A stretch of 64,000 nt of DNA from Paralichthys olivaceus (lineage: Eukaryota > Chordata > Actinopteri > Pleuronectiformes > Paralichthyidae). This document shows, piece by piece, positions 25,401 to 37,230 of this stretch (position 1 is the first letter of the stretch; the number at the start of each line of letters is the position of its first letter). The DNA is taken from NCBI RefSeq assembly GCF_024713975.1, contig NC_091111.1:12215001-12279000 (forward strand), written 5' to 3'. Made by a program: the position numbers and the translations under genes. The notes under the pieces were generated by a model, which was given only the letters and a program-made list of their open reading frames with translations, had not been told where the DNA came from and did not search any database.

Positions 25401-28400
25401 GTTGTTGTAAAGGTCCTTTTTCCTCTTTGTTGTGGGGAGCGCACACACCTCTTCGACAAACAGATTTTCTTTATTGTCCTTGCAGAGCCTGTTTGGAAAG
25501 AGGAAGCACAGGAAGAATTTGTTACTGCACTGTAGTGTGACCAGTAAACCTAAAAAACATTGCAATTACAAACCACTGTAAAGAATGTGCCCTGCGGCAC
25601 CACCCTGGAGCAACACGGAAGGAGACAGTGGGACATGATGGCTCATACATAGGTTAAGTGCTGCAGTGGTTTGAGGTGAGCAGGTTAGTACAGCCAAAAC
25701 AATGTGCTTTGTCCTTTATTAATGGACACACTAGTTAAAAATGGAGCAAGAGGAACCAAGATGTTCAAATCTTGTGATTTACAGGTATATATATGAGTCT
25801 TAGACTTCCTTGGAGAGGACATAATTTGCATGAGAAGTGTCTTTATAAATTTAGTCACTGTCCTAAACAGGACGGAAACGTTGCCAAAATGTCATCGTTA
25901 AGGTACAATAAAGGTAGAGTGTTCTTTTGCTCAGTGTTTACTCATCAAAAGAAAGTGAAAGGACCAAAAACACTTTTCCTTCTTCAGCATCACGAGGACA
26001 TGGCTTTGCTTGTCCGACGGCGATGTCAACTGATCGGGGTGATTAAGCTCTACAGTAATCCGTTGTCTATCCCTTTATCGAGTTGCTCACACAGACACCT
26101 GGAAGCACAGTAATCTGTCGCTGTTAATTAAAAGTGAGGAATGACAGGTTGCATGAGTAGCAGCAGCATCCTCCACAGAGCCGATATAGGAAAAATCACA
26201 CAGCACGAAGGTACAGGTGGATTTGTGGATGTTTAAACTATATCCAGAAATACACAAGCTTATGAAGGAACTAAACATGAACAAGAGAGAAAACAAAGAC
26301 TGGGCAGACGATTGGCTGTTTCACTTCTCTAATCTGTGCTGCATCCGAGCAGCTTTTATTATGTGCTTTATTAAGTAATCAAGAGGGTGTCAGATAAATA
26401 ATATGCCAGCAGACACTCACACTTGGCAGCACCTTCCAGTCACTTGAATGTTTACAGATACAAGATGACAGAGGTTTGCTGGCCTTTAGAGGCGTGCTGT
26501 CATCTAAACTGTTCCTGTGACACTGCGTACCATGTCAGTGGAGACCATAATGCTCCTCTTTCTGGACCACATGTGCTAGTCTGCCTGCTGACCTCAGCTC
26601 GCTGCACGATGTCACTGGCCATTCTGAGTTTTCATTTGGAGAGCAGCCAATGACAAGAGGATGATGTCAGTGGTTCTTGTCTGTAGCCATGACCTTTTGT
26701 TAGAAAAGCCTGCTCACAGAGTCGTGTGATACTGTGAGGTACTAATCAAGAGAAAAGGCGAGACTAGGCTGGAGGAGATATCACAGGCTGGTGCTTTACA
26801 GAGGAAGAGGCTTTAAAGAGTGTTTCCACTTCCTCCAATAAGGTTGTGTTATCTTTCGAAGGTCTACTGGCAGATTACCACAAAACTTAATGGAAGGATG
26901 AGTTAGGGATATCTATGATTGTGTGTAATTTAGTGAAGCTTGATTTAATTTAAGGGGGCTGTTGAGGGCCTTGGAGAAGGTATCTGCTATTCTGAGTCCT
27001 ATTCTAGCTAAGGCTACTTTAGCCTGGGACAACTTCATTTTGTTGGCTATGTTGTACTGTAAACCCATAGCTGCTACTAAAAAGATATGCACATTCAATC
27101 ATAAAATCTGAATGCAATTATTCATCAAATATTCATTTTGAAACGACCTTGTTTATCCTGAAAAAGGAAGTATGCAGCACAACCATTTGATACAAATAAG
27201 CAAGGGAGCCACAGACATGCTGAGCCACGCACTGTGTTGACAATACATTGCTGTAAAAAAGTAGCATAATGCACATTTATATATGATGTACGAGGGGACT
27301 GGTTTTTTATGTGACCACTCATCACCAGTTGGAATGCTTCAAGCCCCCTCATGTTTCCTGCAGATAAGAGGGCAAGCACTTCTGCCGGGAGGCAACCCGC
27401 ACAGCACACAGGCTCACACAGGCTCACACATGCAACACACAGCAGAGAGACTGAAATAGCAAACATGTTTTTAGTTTGGCTGTTCTCAGCAAACAGTGGT
27501 CTTTCAAGTCTTTCAACCCACAAAACGCCTCCTTTGGGAGGGAAAGCATCACAAAAGCAAACAACGGGCGCTAACTTGGTTTGTCCTTGGGCTTTCACAG
27601 TTTGAAAGGTTTGTTGACATCGTAACTGCTGCTCACACCTAACCTGTTCTGGGGAAGGTTATGTGAGCCTATCTTTATGTTTTGCATTCTAATCACCTCA
27701 TTAGAATGAAAAGTTGCTTCCAATTTGTCAGTCAGTCAATCATATTCCAAAATTGTAATGACAGAGGTGTTTGCAGTTCAACTATTTTACAACCAGGTTA
27801 AATGGCTTGGGGGACACCAAGCCTGACCTAAACACTTACTAAAGGTCAACTCAAAACATCTTCCTCACTTCAGCTGTTTTGGATTTGCTCTAACAAGTCG
27901 GTCTCATACAAAGTTACTCTCTTGATTCTCTTAAACCAACCCTATGCCCAGCTCCGTCTGTTGCCATGACGCCCATCTGGAAACAACAGCTGCAATTGTG
28001 GGATGCAAATTGCCTCATCAAAGACCCTCTGCTATGGCTCAAATGAAGAGCTGGCCGCATGTTTCTTCTCTCACCCTGAGAAGCTGTGGCTTTGGTGAAA
28101 TCTGGTCAAGGCATTTACAACTTCTATATCCACATCCTTGTTTTCATCCTGATCTATGAAACAAACATGGGTCCCTCACACAGTCTGGACTAATTCAACT
28201 TCACTTCATTTAGTATCCTGAAGGAAAACTGGTTTATAGCCAGGCCACAAACTAGCTCACAGAAAAGACAAACATTCCACAATCACCAGTCAACACACAA
28301 CGATCAGGATTTCCTAGTTACCTATGCTTTTAAAACATTGACCATGTAACCACTGTATTACGTACCCCATCCTTTTACCCTGTACACTGACATATCCATG

Positions 28401-28999
28401 TGGTGCAGAGAGAATATAAAGCTTAGATTGACCAGAAAATGATTCTCCATCAAACGATGAAAGATAAGAGATGTCAAAGAGAAGTAAGAAAACGACGTCA
28501 GGCATAGTTCCGATTTTTAAGGTGCATCTCTGCATTCTTTAGATGACTTAAAGCGCACATAGATTGAAAAATAATACATAGAGTGCCGTAATGCATTAAT
28601 CTTGCAACCAATAGGATAAGAGACATGATCTATGTATTATTTAGATATACCAACCATCAGTTATTATACGTTTACATGATGTCCTTTTGAAATGCAATAT
28701 AAAAGGGTTAGTATGTTAGCGATATAAAAATGTTAGCATTACCTAATAAGTATATTTGTAACCTGTTGCATTTTTGGACAAACTGGGAACAAGTTTAGCC
28801 CAGACTGTGCTGGAGTAACGATTCCATTTAAGGCAACTGTGGTGAAAGAAATGATTAAGTTATGATCTTACTCTTTTAAGTCTATGTCTCTGTTGTTATC
28901 CTCCAGCTCCTGTTTATTGTATATGACCCTGTTCCAGCCATGCTCTGTCTTTGTCCAGCACAAGCCCGGTGACCTCCAGTCCTGTCCCAGGAAAGGCAT
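20424..28999 (-). CDS. fbxo25: fbxo25: F-box only protein 25 (9 coding exons)
   Basis: On the minus strand the coding exons are 28999-28872, 25488-25385, 24360-24311, 24210-24118, 24019-23926, 23545-23361, 22852-22670, 22330-22187 and 20513-20424. All introns are GT-AG and the phases join to 356 residues, close to human FBXO25 (358-367). The start [12 protein letters not shown] is the family signature. Then come a KRKK nuclear-localisation-like cluster (64-67), YRDKWIYV (80-87), [16 protein letters not shown] (101-116), the [12 protein letters not shown] segment, and the F-box at about 222-275 ([10 protein letters not shown] to LWKKLC). The C-terminal part has [12 protein letters not shown] and ends [15 protein letters not shown]25 is the substrate receptor of an SCF (SKP1-CUL1-RBX1) ubiquitin ligase; reported substrates include cardiac transcription factors. 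Motifs and convergence on tdrp favour FBXO25 over its paralogue FBXO32 (atrogin-1). The exon 8 and exon 4 acceptors use TG repeats in place of ordinary polypyrimidine tracts. Confidence 0.95.
22339..22409. repeat. (CA)n plus (AAGC)n composite microsatellite at a splice acceptor
   Basis: An AC array (22339-22393) runs directly into about four AAGC units (to 22409). On the minus strand this reads (GCTT)n-(TG)n ending 9 bases before the first base of fbxo25 exon 8, so the repeat forms the 3' splice-site upstream region. Confidence 0.95.
22442..22489. repeat. (GA)n microsatellite
   Basis: Twenty-four GA units. On the minus strand they are a (CT)n pyrimidine tract within fbxo25 intron 7, about 110 bases upstream of exon 8. 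Confidence 0.95.
23255..23345 (+). repeat. Fish dispersed repeat fragment ('TTATATACAGTCTGTGG' core)
   Basis: Contains ATAAAGATGGGGTGGAACGC and TCCATATTTATATACAGTCT close together, a high-copy teleost repeat pattern. It sits in fbxo25 intron 6, ending just beyond the exon 6 donor. Related to copies near 9.7 kb and 39.0 kb. Confidence 0.5.
26850..27015 (+). repeat. Teleost interspersed repeat, internally deleted copy
   Basis: It matches the two ends of the 11230-11505 element (ACCACAAAACTTAATGGAAG; then ATATCTATGATTGTGTGTAA and TTGAGGGCCTTGGAGAAGGT) but lacks the middle part. Same orientation, in fbxo25 intron 1. Confidence 0.55.
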
Positions 29000-29004
29000 T
29001 TCTG

Positions 29005-30090
29005 CTGTGGGGGGGACAATTAGCAGAGAATGTTGTTGCCACTCCAAACACCTGGGAAGTGGAGCAGATATGTATTTTTATGCTCTTCAGTCCTATAGAA
29101 GCCATTATCATTTAAACATAATAAGCATGTGAATGCCTCTATTGAAGACTGCAATTAGTACTGAATATCTTCAAATAAGTAATGAGATTTAAAATTCAAG
29201 TTTTCAATATTCAAAATAGTATAAAAGTCTCTCAGTTTATCCCTCATTGTAAAATTCAAATCTAAACTCAAAAGGAAAATGAACGTCAGAGCTGCTGAGC
29301 TCTGTCAGGAGACATTTGTTTAGAGGGGGACTTTTATCTGCATAAGGTTTTAAACTTGCACCGGCTAGAATGACCTTCCACAGAATTAAAATGTTGAAAT
29401 ACATATCTATCGATCTATCTTTCTGTGTGCTCAAATATATAATGCATAAATACAATATATAATACAATATCTATTTACAATTTAAGGCAAAAATAATTCA
29501 ATACAACAAAATCACCAGACTTTACATTTCCTCATGACATGTTTAGCAGTGGTCAGAGAAGCAGATCATGTAACATAAGCATCGTGAATGTGTGTTCACA
29601 GTCTGACAACATGAGTGAATCCATCCATGTTCATCCTGTTTACACACGGACACGCAAAAATACTGTAATAACACACGCATTTGTCTTTGCACAACAACAG
29701 TGTTAGCGAACCAATGTAAATATTAACGTAAAAATTCAAAAAAAAAATCAAGTTGAGACAAAGCTGTCACTCAGCGCATATACCCACGACAGGAATTCAG
29801 AAGGTAAATTGAAACAGGCTGTAATTCCCTGTCAGTAAAGAGGCTGAACAGACCTTGACAGCAGCTCCTCTGCTCCGTGATGAGCTGCTCTTCTTCTTCC
29901 TCTTCTTCCTCTTCTTCTTCCTCTTCTTCCTCTGCTGCTCGGATCACATATTGACGGAAGTAAACACAGTGCGGAGACTTGAACACGTCCACGCCCCCTG
30001 CCCCTCTCTGATTGGACGAGAGGTCGTCGTTGATCTTGTTGCTACCCGATGTCGCGCTGCCCATTGGCTGACGGTGACTGTCAGTCACTT
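29005..30090 (-). promoter_or_regulatory. Likely fbxo25 promoter and 5' UTR exon region
   Basis: A good acceptor (CCCCCCCACAG, minus strand) lies 5 bases before the fbxo25 ATG, so at least one non-coding 5' exon must lie upstream. The plausible source is the GC-rich stretch at 29.85-30.08 kb. It has two inverted CCAAT boxes, seen as ATTGG at 30011-30015 and 30063-30067 on the plus strand. No TATA box is evident. Between them and the gene lies a purine repeat (29889-29933). A possible donor is TGTCAAG|GTCTG near 29853. Exact start and donor are inference. Confidence 0.45.
29889..29933. repeat. CTT/CCT (GAA/GAG) purine-pyrimidine repeat
   Basis: An imperfect trinucleotide tract, pyrimidine on plus and GAG/GAA on minus. 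Read on the minus strand it encodes a glutamate run in an open frame, but no family match supports translation. It probably lies in fbxo25 5' UTR sequence. Confidence 0.85.
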
Positions 30091-30218
30091 TCTGTCCGTC
30101 TATTTTTTTTATCCTCTTGTTTTCTGTTGGGGCATTTTCCTGCACGTGACACAGGACTGCGCACATGTACTTGTGTTTTGATTTTGAGATGGAGGAGGGG
30201 AACTATAATACTAATACC

Positions 30219-30260
30219 ACTACTACTACTTCTACTTCTAATACTACTTCTACTGCTACT
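30219..30260. repeat. (ACT)n-like trinucleotide repeat
   Basis: An imperfect array of CTACTACTT-type units upstream of fbxo25. Confidence 0.8.
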
Positions 30261-30373
30261 AACAATATAAATATACATTATGTGTATCCTAGTACTTTAT
30301 TGTGTTTCATTTACATAGGGATTATATACAGTTTTTAGTACATTTTATGTTTATTACATTATTCTTTAGTTTA

Positions 30374-30403
30374 TATCTATCTATCTATCTATCTAACTAT
30401 CCC

Positions 30404-30468
<65 letters not shown>
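30374..30468. repeat. (ATCT)n tetranucleotide microsatellite
   Basis: About 23 tandem ATCT units over 95 bases with one short interruption (AACTATCCCTCT) near 30395. Confidence 0.96.
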
Positions 30469-33212
30469 TATATCTGATTGTCATTATTACTTTATTATTA
30501 GTTGGGGCTGTTATAATTGCAGTTGATATTATTGATGACACCATTACACCAGTGGGTGTTGCTATTATTATTGTCATTAACAACCAGGTTGATAGAACAG
30601 ATTATACTTATGTAATTATGTTTGGATTTGGAGATAGATAATAATAATAATATGTTTTTTCAGGTAAGCTAAAAATAGCACTATATATCAAGCGTCCCTC
30701 CAGAGGGTTAGGGTTAGAGAGCATACAGTCAAAGTGTTAAATTAAAGGGGTTCTGCCTCCATTTCTACTTTTCCTCATTAAATGTTTGTTTGGTTCAGGA
30801 AAAAACTTGTGCTCCTGGAGCTTTAGCAGGAGAGCTAATGTGTGTTATATCAATGCATTTAGTCTGCAAAGTTGGTCAGCCTAAGAAGTTGTGACACTCA
30901 GGGGGCCCCTCGTCTTTGAATGATAATGAATGTTGATGAATTTTGCATTAACAGTAAACCTGGTCTCACTCAGAACACTTAATGATTTTCTAATGTAAGT
31001 TGCTAATGTTAAGAACAAAAATTTATGTAAAAATATAGCTACACTTATTGTATTGTAAAGTATCAATAGGTAACAGGATAATGTTATTAACATGATCTTA
31101 ATTGTATCAAGAATGACCTAAGCTCTTCTCTGACATATGCTGTCAATGCCTGAGTGCACAAATCTCGATCATCTTTCTTCAACTTTGCAAACTTGGGTCC
31201 AACCTTGTTGTTAGATACTGCCCCCTTTAGGCACTGTACAAGAAATTAAAAGAGTTTTCACATCTACTGTAGGACATTCAAATATTTTAGACATATTTCC
31301 CATCAATTGATTAAACAAATTATTGCACACAGAGTTTAGATTTAAAAAGGAAACATTTCAAACTTATTGGAACAAAATGGAGACTGACAAGATGAGCATA
31401 ATCTATCCAACATTGTTTCCTTGAAAACCGTTATGCAATGATAAGAAAAGTTTGACAAACTTGATAATACTTCAATATAAAACAAGATCACACAAATTTG
31501 CTGTTATGCTGCTTTGGGTAAAGCATAATACAGTTGTTGCTGTTATTTCAGTCAATGGTAAATTTGTCTGAGAGCAGAGTAACATGTTTGCATTCAAATC
31601 CTGTTAAAAGAACATATAAGCCAACAGCAATGCAAGCAGTGTATATTTTCAGTCACTAATCGTATTGATATACAAATGAGAACATATTTGTAACTGAATC
31701 ATGAGACTGAATAAGAAGTCACTTGGAGTTCTGGAAAAGAGTGGATAAGACAAGACGTGACTTGTCTTGAAGTAAAATAGTCCTTCAGGCTTATGGGGAA
31801 GTGAAAGGTGTGTTTACAGCCCTAGCACAGCTGAGTGCTCTTTGTTTTCTCCATGTGTGAGAGAGAAACAGTGTGAGTGGTAATTTTTTAAAACAAGAAA
31901 TCATCATTAGACTGGCCTTTGCTTTTTTTTCTCCCCACTCGTACACCCTCTGAGCTTTGATCAGTTAAACAAAGTTGGCCAAAAGGCAGAAACAGACAGA
32001 CTGTGGTGAGGAGATGAAACCGGCAGAGATCGGGCTAAAGTGGAGATAGAGTTAAATGGGTCAGTGGACATAAACCCTCAGATTATAAGGAACATTGCTC
32101 TCCTCTCACACAGGATCCACGAAACAACTGATTCAGTGGCTGGAAAATAACAACATCTTACAATCCTTCTGGTCCAATGAAATGAAATGTTGATCAGAAA
32201 CACTTGGCCACTATAACATGTAAGGAGCACAGCTGCCTTATTGACATTTCTAATATAAAACTGTGTGGCGTAACATGAACTCTAAGCTATTATCCTTTAT
32301 GATTGCTAAAGTCACCCATTTTAAATTGGATTTATCAAGAGTTTATAAATTGAAACAAATAACAAAAATAATAAGTAACAAAAGTAATTCTTCACAGATC
32401 AGGTATAAGGCCTAATGTTCTGTGGATTGTCGTATTGTGAAAAATCCCATTGTGAGAGTGATGAGCATGTATCTGATTCAATCAATCTTATCAATTTATT
32501 CAGCATTGTTTCCCAACCTGGCAACTAAACATTTGCTCTCACATTAGCAGCTTATAATGGACATGTAGATCACCAATAAAGAATTTATCAACCATTGGTT
32601 GTAATGTATGTGTTAACAAATCAGTATTCAAATAAAAAAAACAGAACTGGGTCAGTTCCAATAATTGGTATGTGGCTAATCTTTGCTGCTGAAACTGAAA
32701 TCTGTGAACTATCCTGGATTTGTATACATATGCAAAAAGTATGGCTGGGCAATAACATCTTAGAGATAATCATTGCAATATAATTTTCATCAATAGCAAC
32801 ATAATAAAAGCCCATTAAATAAATATATAATGTTTATGCATTGTGTGAACACAGTAATGAGATATAACACATTATTGATCTACCTCAGATGTGTGTTATG
32901 TTTTGCTGTTCATCATGTTTGTTATCCTCTGCTCATGAAGAAGAGTTTGAATCCACAACCGCTACTCATGAGCAGAATTCAAACTTTAAAGAAATACGAT
33001 AGTTATTGTGATCACTATGTTGCCTGATATGAATTCTTGGTATCATTTTTGACCATATCGCCCCCACTATGGCAGAAAGTCTTGACCTTTGACACTGAAA
33101 TCACTCTCTGACCGAGAAGAATGCACCTGGTTTACAATCTAAAGAACAAGAAAACAAACATTTACAAGATAAAGATTGACTAGTTAGTATCTGTGTGCTT
33201 TCATGCAACCCA

Positions 33213-33215
<3 letters not shown>

Positions 33216-33244
<29 letters not shown>
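33216..33244. repeat. (CA)n microsatellite
   Basis: About 14 CA units just downstream of fam110c. Confidence 0.92.
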
Positions 33245-33247
<3 letters not shown>

Positions 33248-33469
33248 CAAAAGAAAAGTCACCGTTCTCCGCATCCAATACCCAAAAATGACATCTCTTC
33301 ACTGGCTTCAAATGTCTGTCAGTCATTGTGCAGGTCCAAACATGCACATTTAACACTTTTCACACGTTAAGGTTGATGCATAGTCTATGTATGGTGTGTT
33401 TGTAATGTGTGTTTTTATATACACTCGAAGGCTGACAAGCATATGTCACTGCAGGAAGAAGAAAACATC

Positions 33470-34450
33470 TCAGTTAAGGTCTCGTAACTTCTTCCCAGTC
33501 TCTTTGGCGTTTTTGCAGCTGTACAGCCACTTGATAATCCGTGCGTTGCGCTCGATAACCGACGTCCCCTGTCGCATGTTGACGTGCAGCTCCTCCTGCA
33601 GCAGCCCGTCGCTGTCCCCGCTGCTCCTGGAGAAGCCTCCTTCCGACGTGGACACGCTCACGCTGCGGATGTTTTTAGAGATCTCGTCCGAGCGCGCAGA
33701 GAAGTTCTCCCGCCCCAGAGACTCGACGATCTCGCCATCCAGACCGCAGTACTTGAAAAAAGCGTCGAAGTCCGCGAAGTTCTTGGAGTACCTGGAGCTG
33801 ATGTCCGAGTGGGAGCGACCCACACTCCTGCCGGACCTCCTCTCAAACTCGGGGACTGCGAGCAGAGCCGCTGTCACCTTTGTCCCAGACTCAACCCGCC
33901 TCCTCCACTGCTGCTCTCCGGGCGCGCCGCTCTCCTCAGGTGTGGCGGTGCCTGATTCCTTATCTCCCTCAGACTCACGCTCATTAAGTAACGGGGCATT
34001 TTTATTCACAGTGTTGTTCACCAGTAGTTTACGTGTCATACGGTGTTTCCTGTCTTTTGCTGCACCTCCCAGGAGCTCACATTTCTGCCTGTAGAGCAGC
34101 AGAGAGTCCGGGCGCTTTTTGGAGCTGGTGCGCCTTACCTGTCCCGGTGAGCAGCTTTTCACAACACCACCTCCTGCTAGAACATTCCCTCCACGGTTCG
34201 AGCTCCGGTTTGAAGACCCCGTGCTGCTCACTGAAGCTGACCCCAAACTGATCGCAGGCTCCTGGATGGAGTTGACCACCTGCTGGCTCTTCACATACTT
34301 GGGTTTGGTCGCAGCCAACCTCTCCACTGCGCTCATGCGTCCTTTGGTCTCCCCCTCCAGCTCCATTTGCTTTCGAAGGTACTCGGGACCCTTCTCCAGG
34401 ATTTTTGTGGTCTCACTGGTGGCCTCCATTGCGACATTTAACTCAGACAT
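33470..34450 (-). CDS. fam110c: fam110c: FAM110 family protein, C type (single coding exon)
   Basis: One uninterrupted frame encodes 326 residues. FAM110 hallmarks appear in order. ILEKGPEYLRKQ lies at 17-28. SAVERLAATKPKYVKSQ lies at 40-56, with QEP at 63-65. Near the C-terminus come a serine-rich RSHSDISSRYSK at about 212-223, FDAFFKYCGLD at 228-238, ESLGRENFSARSD at 243-255, SVIERNARIIKWLY at 297-310, and a KNAKET end. The SVSVSTSEGGFSR stretch and the position next to acp1 and alkal2 favour FAM110C over A, B or D. I chose the start at 34450 because family similarity begins just after it. An in-frame ATG at 34636 would add 62 residues without similarity. FAM110 proteins associate with centrosomes and spindle poles and affect microtubules and cell-cycle progression. 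The central 70-200 region is low-complexity and poorly conserved. A single coding exon is normal for the family. Confidence 0.92.
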   Translation of the reverse strand: MSELNVAMEATSETTKILEKGPEYLRKQMELEGETKGRMSAVERLAATKPKYVKSQQVVNSIQEPAISLGSASVSSTGSSNRSSNRGGNVLAGGGVVKSCSPGQVRRTSSKKRPDSLLLYRQKCELLGGAAKDRKHRMTRKLLVNNTVNKNAPLLNERESEGDKESGTATPEESGAPGEQQWRRRVESGTKVTAALLAVPEFERRSGRSVGRSHSDISSRYSKNFADFDAFFKYCGLDGEIVESLGRENFSARSDEISKNIRSVSVSTSEGGFSRSSGDSDGLLQEELHVNMRQGTSVIERNARIIKWLYSCKNAKETGKKLRDLN

Positions 34451-35079
34451 TTTCAATAATCCCTCAGTGTGCAGCCTCTCGAGCGTTGGAGGAAGGAAAA
34501 AAAGATTCCATTCAAGCCCGCTCCTTGCCCGAGCATGTATCATAACTGATTTCACCTTGTCTGTGCAAACACACACCACATTACCCCACCCATCCTGTGC
34601 AAGGCCAGGCCAAACACAAGTCTGCTCAAAGTACACCTGACACTATCACAAGTGAGAGCAATGGAAGCTGACACTGCTGCCTTGTGCTTCCCTCTCCTGC
34701 CCTGAAGGAAATGTGGATTTAATTTCCTTGTTGCTCAATACAGGATAACACACAGCTTTATCTAATAAATCTATATCTCCTTTAACAAATCATTTACCCC
34801 AGAAACTGGCCCACTCCTTCCAATAATGTTGCACAGTAAATGTTTCTCCCAGCCTATTCATCTTCAAATCATCCACAGTGAGGGATATGTCACTGCCACT
34901 ATTGTGGAGATGTAGGCCTATATTCAAAAAATCCATTACTCGACAAATACTGTAGTGAACCAGGTATATTGTATATTCTCTATTAAATATCTTATAAAAT
35001 TCTGTTTCATTGCCTATTTTATTCTATCATTTTCTTTCACTTGTTTTTTTGTCTCCCTCATTTTAACTATCTGTAGCTG

Positions 35080-35140
35080 GAATGAGTGAATTTCACTTAT
35101 TTGCGACCAATAAAGCTAAATTAGCTTACCTTATATTCTC
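35080..35140 (+). repeat. Retroelement-like 3' tail fragment
   Basis: It contains 'GAATGAGTGAATTTCACTTA' followed by GACCAATAAAGCTAAATTAG, resembling the polyadenylation-like end of common teleost LINE-type repeats. Only the tail is recognisable. Confidence 0.35.
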
Positions 35141-37059
35141 AGCCCTTAAATATTGTACTGCCTTTATTTTAAGGTTTAATTGGATCCTAAAATTTATACA
35201 AAGCACTCATAAAACACTGTACCTTCATTTTCAGGTCATGACCTAATATCTTTATTAATACCTCACAGATTCCGACACATCCCACATGCTTGTTAAAATA
35301 ACGACCAACAAAATAAAAACTAGGAATAGTTTTGTATTGTGTAATGTGTTGTTGGGCTCTTCAGGTATAGTGCACTCACACATTTATGAGCATCTGCACA
35401 CAAAAATTTACACTGCCAGTGCTTTGCCAGTCATGACGAAACCCATTTGAGTTAATTTCTGGATGTGCGTCAGTCTGCTGAAACCATTAAACCCTAAAAA
35501 AAATTGGGTCTGCTTTCACTAAATATCCTGTTATTAGTATTTGATGCCTATTTTACTCTTTTTTTTCATCTGTGCACAATAATAGGAAAGTACAATTCAG
35601 ATATCGGCATGTTTGTTTTTGAAGTGTGCAAAGATACAAAAGCTTTCGAGAGAAGTGAAAGATGGTGTTGTTGCCTTGTTTAGGATGATGGGTATAAGGT
35701 GTATTCCCTCTGGAACGGCACTTCCTATGTCGATGTGTTTATTCAGATATGACAACCAGTGTTGGAAATGATCGCCGCCTCTGGAAGGGACTTTGTTATA
35801 CTTAATTAACAACATTAGAAGCAACTACAGCATGACCTAGTAATTTGGGATAAATATACCAGTTTGGTTGTGTGTATATGTGTGTGTGTGGTTGCCAAAA
35901 TAGAAGGCATCAGGAGTGTGAATCACTGTATGCCTGTACACATTCATCCGAAACTACAAAAATCTAAAGCATTGACACAGTATTCAGAAAGTATGTCGAA
36001 ACCCCTCTTGGTTCGTCATGGCTGCAAGATCAAGGTTTGAATGCGATGGATCGAAATTAAAGAAAAAAATTGCAAATCCCATCGTAAAAATTAAAGGGTA
36101 ACAACTGAATCCCTGTTCTCTGCTTCCTCGTGTAATTGCAAACATTCACTGAACTGGAATCCAAAACATCTGTTGATAAACTGAACCCTTAAGTTACCAG
36201 TCACCGGGTTTACTCCCTCAAAAGGCAGAGGGCAGCACGAGAATACACCCTGTGAGAGTCATTAGGCTGAAGTATTACGTGCCTTTGGCTTAATTACCTT
36301 CCGAGACTGAATCAGATTCAAATCCTCACTTACTTTCTTTTAGGAGTAAACACCACATACTGAATGTGTTACTGCAATCACCCAGCAACAGAAAATGAGC
36401 CATCTTTGTTATCTTTCTACTTGTTAGTTTAATGGAGGACTGACAGGGAAATCAATGACCTGAAGACCTTTTTATTGATTCCTCTTAAATCATTTAAGTG
36501 GACTCATATTTTTTAGCTCGTACATAATCATCATACCACATCTGGGTTTCGTGTTGATTGCTTTTTTTCAGCCATGTGATTTCTTTTGACTGGCTTCCCT
36601 AAAATCAGCCCGAACAGCTCGTTTGGGGATTCAGCAGTGTTTGTTTATACTTTATACTTCCTTGATCTCTGCTTCAAGTAAACCATGTTGTCCTCAAAAT
36701 GAGTTCTTACATTTTGAGGTCTGATGCAGTTGAAGTCTGGCGCATGCAGGAGGTGTCACTATGATTAATGACCCTTCACAGCCATGACAAGGTTAAAAGG
36801 CTATAAAAGGATTGGGAACATGAGGTGGACATGGAGGTTGTGATGCAAATAATTGTATATACAATTGGCCAATACAAATATTACATTTTTAAGAAGTAAC
36901 AAATTAATTAAATGCCTAATTTTACATGATTAACCCACAGAGAATTATGCAACTCTCCTGCCACTATGATCTTTATGGACTTCATAGTCTATTTCAGCTC
37001 ATTGTTTTGATTTTACAACTTAAGTACCTCCGCTCTCACAAGTTTCATTTTCAGCCACA

Positions 37060-37230
37060 GCAGCTAAATAGCTATTAAAATCAACTGTGCACCACCTGCC
37101 AAGCACCACACAGCAGACAAACAATGTTAACAACTCACTGGCAAACATCTTGGAGCATTTAGCAGGTTCGGGATCAAATATTTCTCTCAGTGGGTGGAGA
37201 CCAAATATTAGGGTAAAAGGTCACAAATGA
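37060..37230 (+). repeat. Dispersed repeat, copy 1 of a local pair
   Basis: It shares an ordered block with 38690-38870. One region matches TGCACCACCTGCCAAGCACC to TGCGCTACCAGACCAGCACC, followed by an ACAGCAGACAAA core in both. Further shared elements are a 'TGGAGCATTTAGCAG'-type or 'AGAGCCAGATATTT' segment and a GGAG/GAGTT motif. This resembles a known fish interspersed repeat. Edges are approximate. Confidence 0.5.

Larger units (their letters stand above)
30270..33469. other. Gene-free AT-rich interval between fbxo25 and fam110c
   Basis: Apart from the ATCT array and a CA array at 33216-33244, I see no exon-like sequence. fam110c is transcribed leftward, so its 3' UTR occupies the right-hand part. 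Several TTTATT (AATAAA on minus) hexamers exist, for example at 32495-32500, but none can be chosen from sequence alone. Confidence 0.5.

Noticed and set aside
27125-27598. 157-codon open frame on the minus strand in fbxo25 intron 1
   Set aside because: No start context, no family similarity and a composition like its AT-rich surroundings; consistent with chance in an 3.4-kb intron.
20424-28999. Assignment of the F-box gene as fbxo32 (atrogin-1)
   Set aside because: FNRLDFSSA-type and [17 protein letters not shown] motifs, DLQIPK region and the tdrp neighbour fit FBXO25 better.
29771-30166. Minus-strand frame with a long glutamate run
   Set aside because: The glutamates come from a GAA/GAG repeat and the frame lies in probable fbxo25 5' sequence; the real fbxo25 start MPFLGQDW is at 28999.
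33584-33955. Open frames on the plus strand across fam110c
   Set aside because: Shadow frames of a GC-rich real coding exon on the opposite strand.
34451-34636. 62-residue N-terminal extension of fam110c from an upstream in-frame ATG
   Set aside because: The extra residues have no FAM110 similarity; the family pattern starts shortly after the ATG at 34450.
35965-36010. Tc1/mariner-like terminus (ACAGTATTCAGAAAGTAT)
   Set aside because: Only a short resemblance to a Tc1-type inverted repeat, with no partner repeat or transposase remnant nearby.
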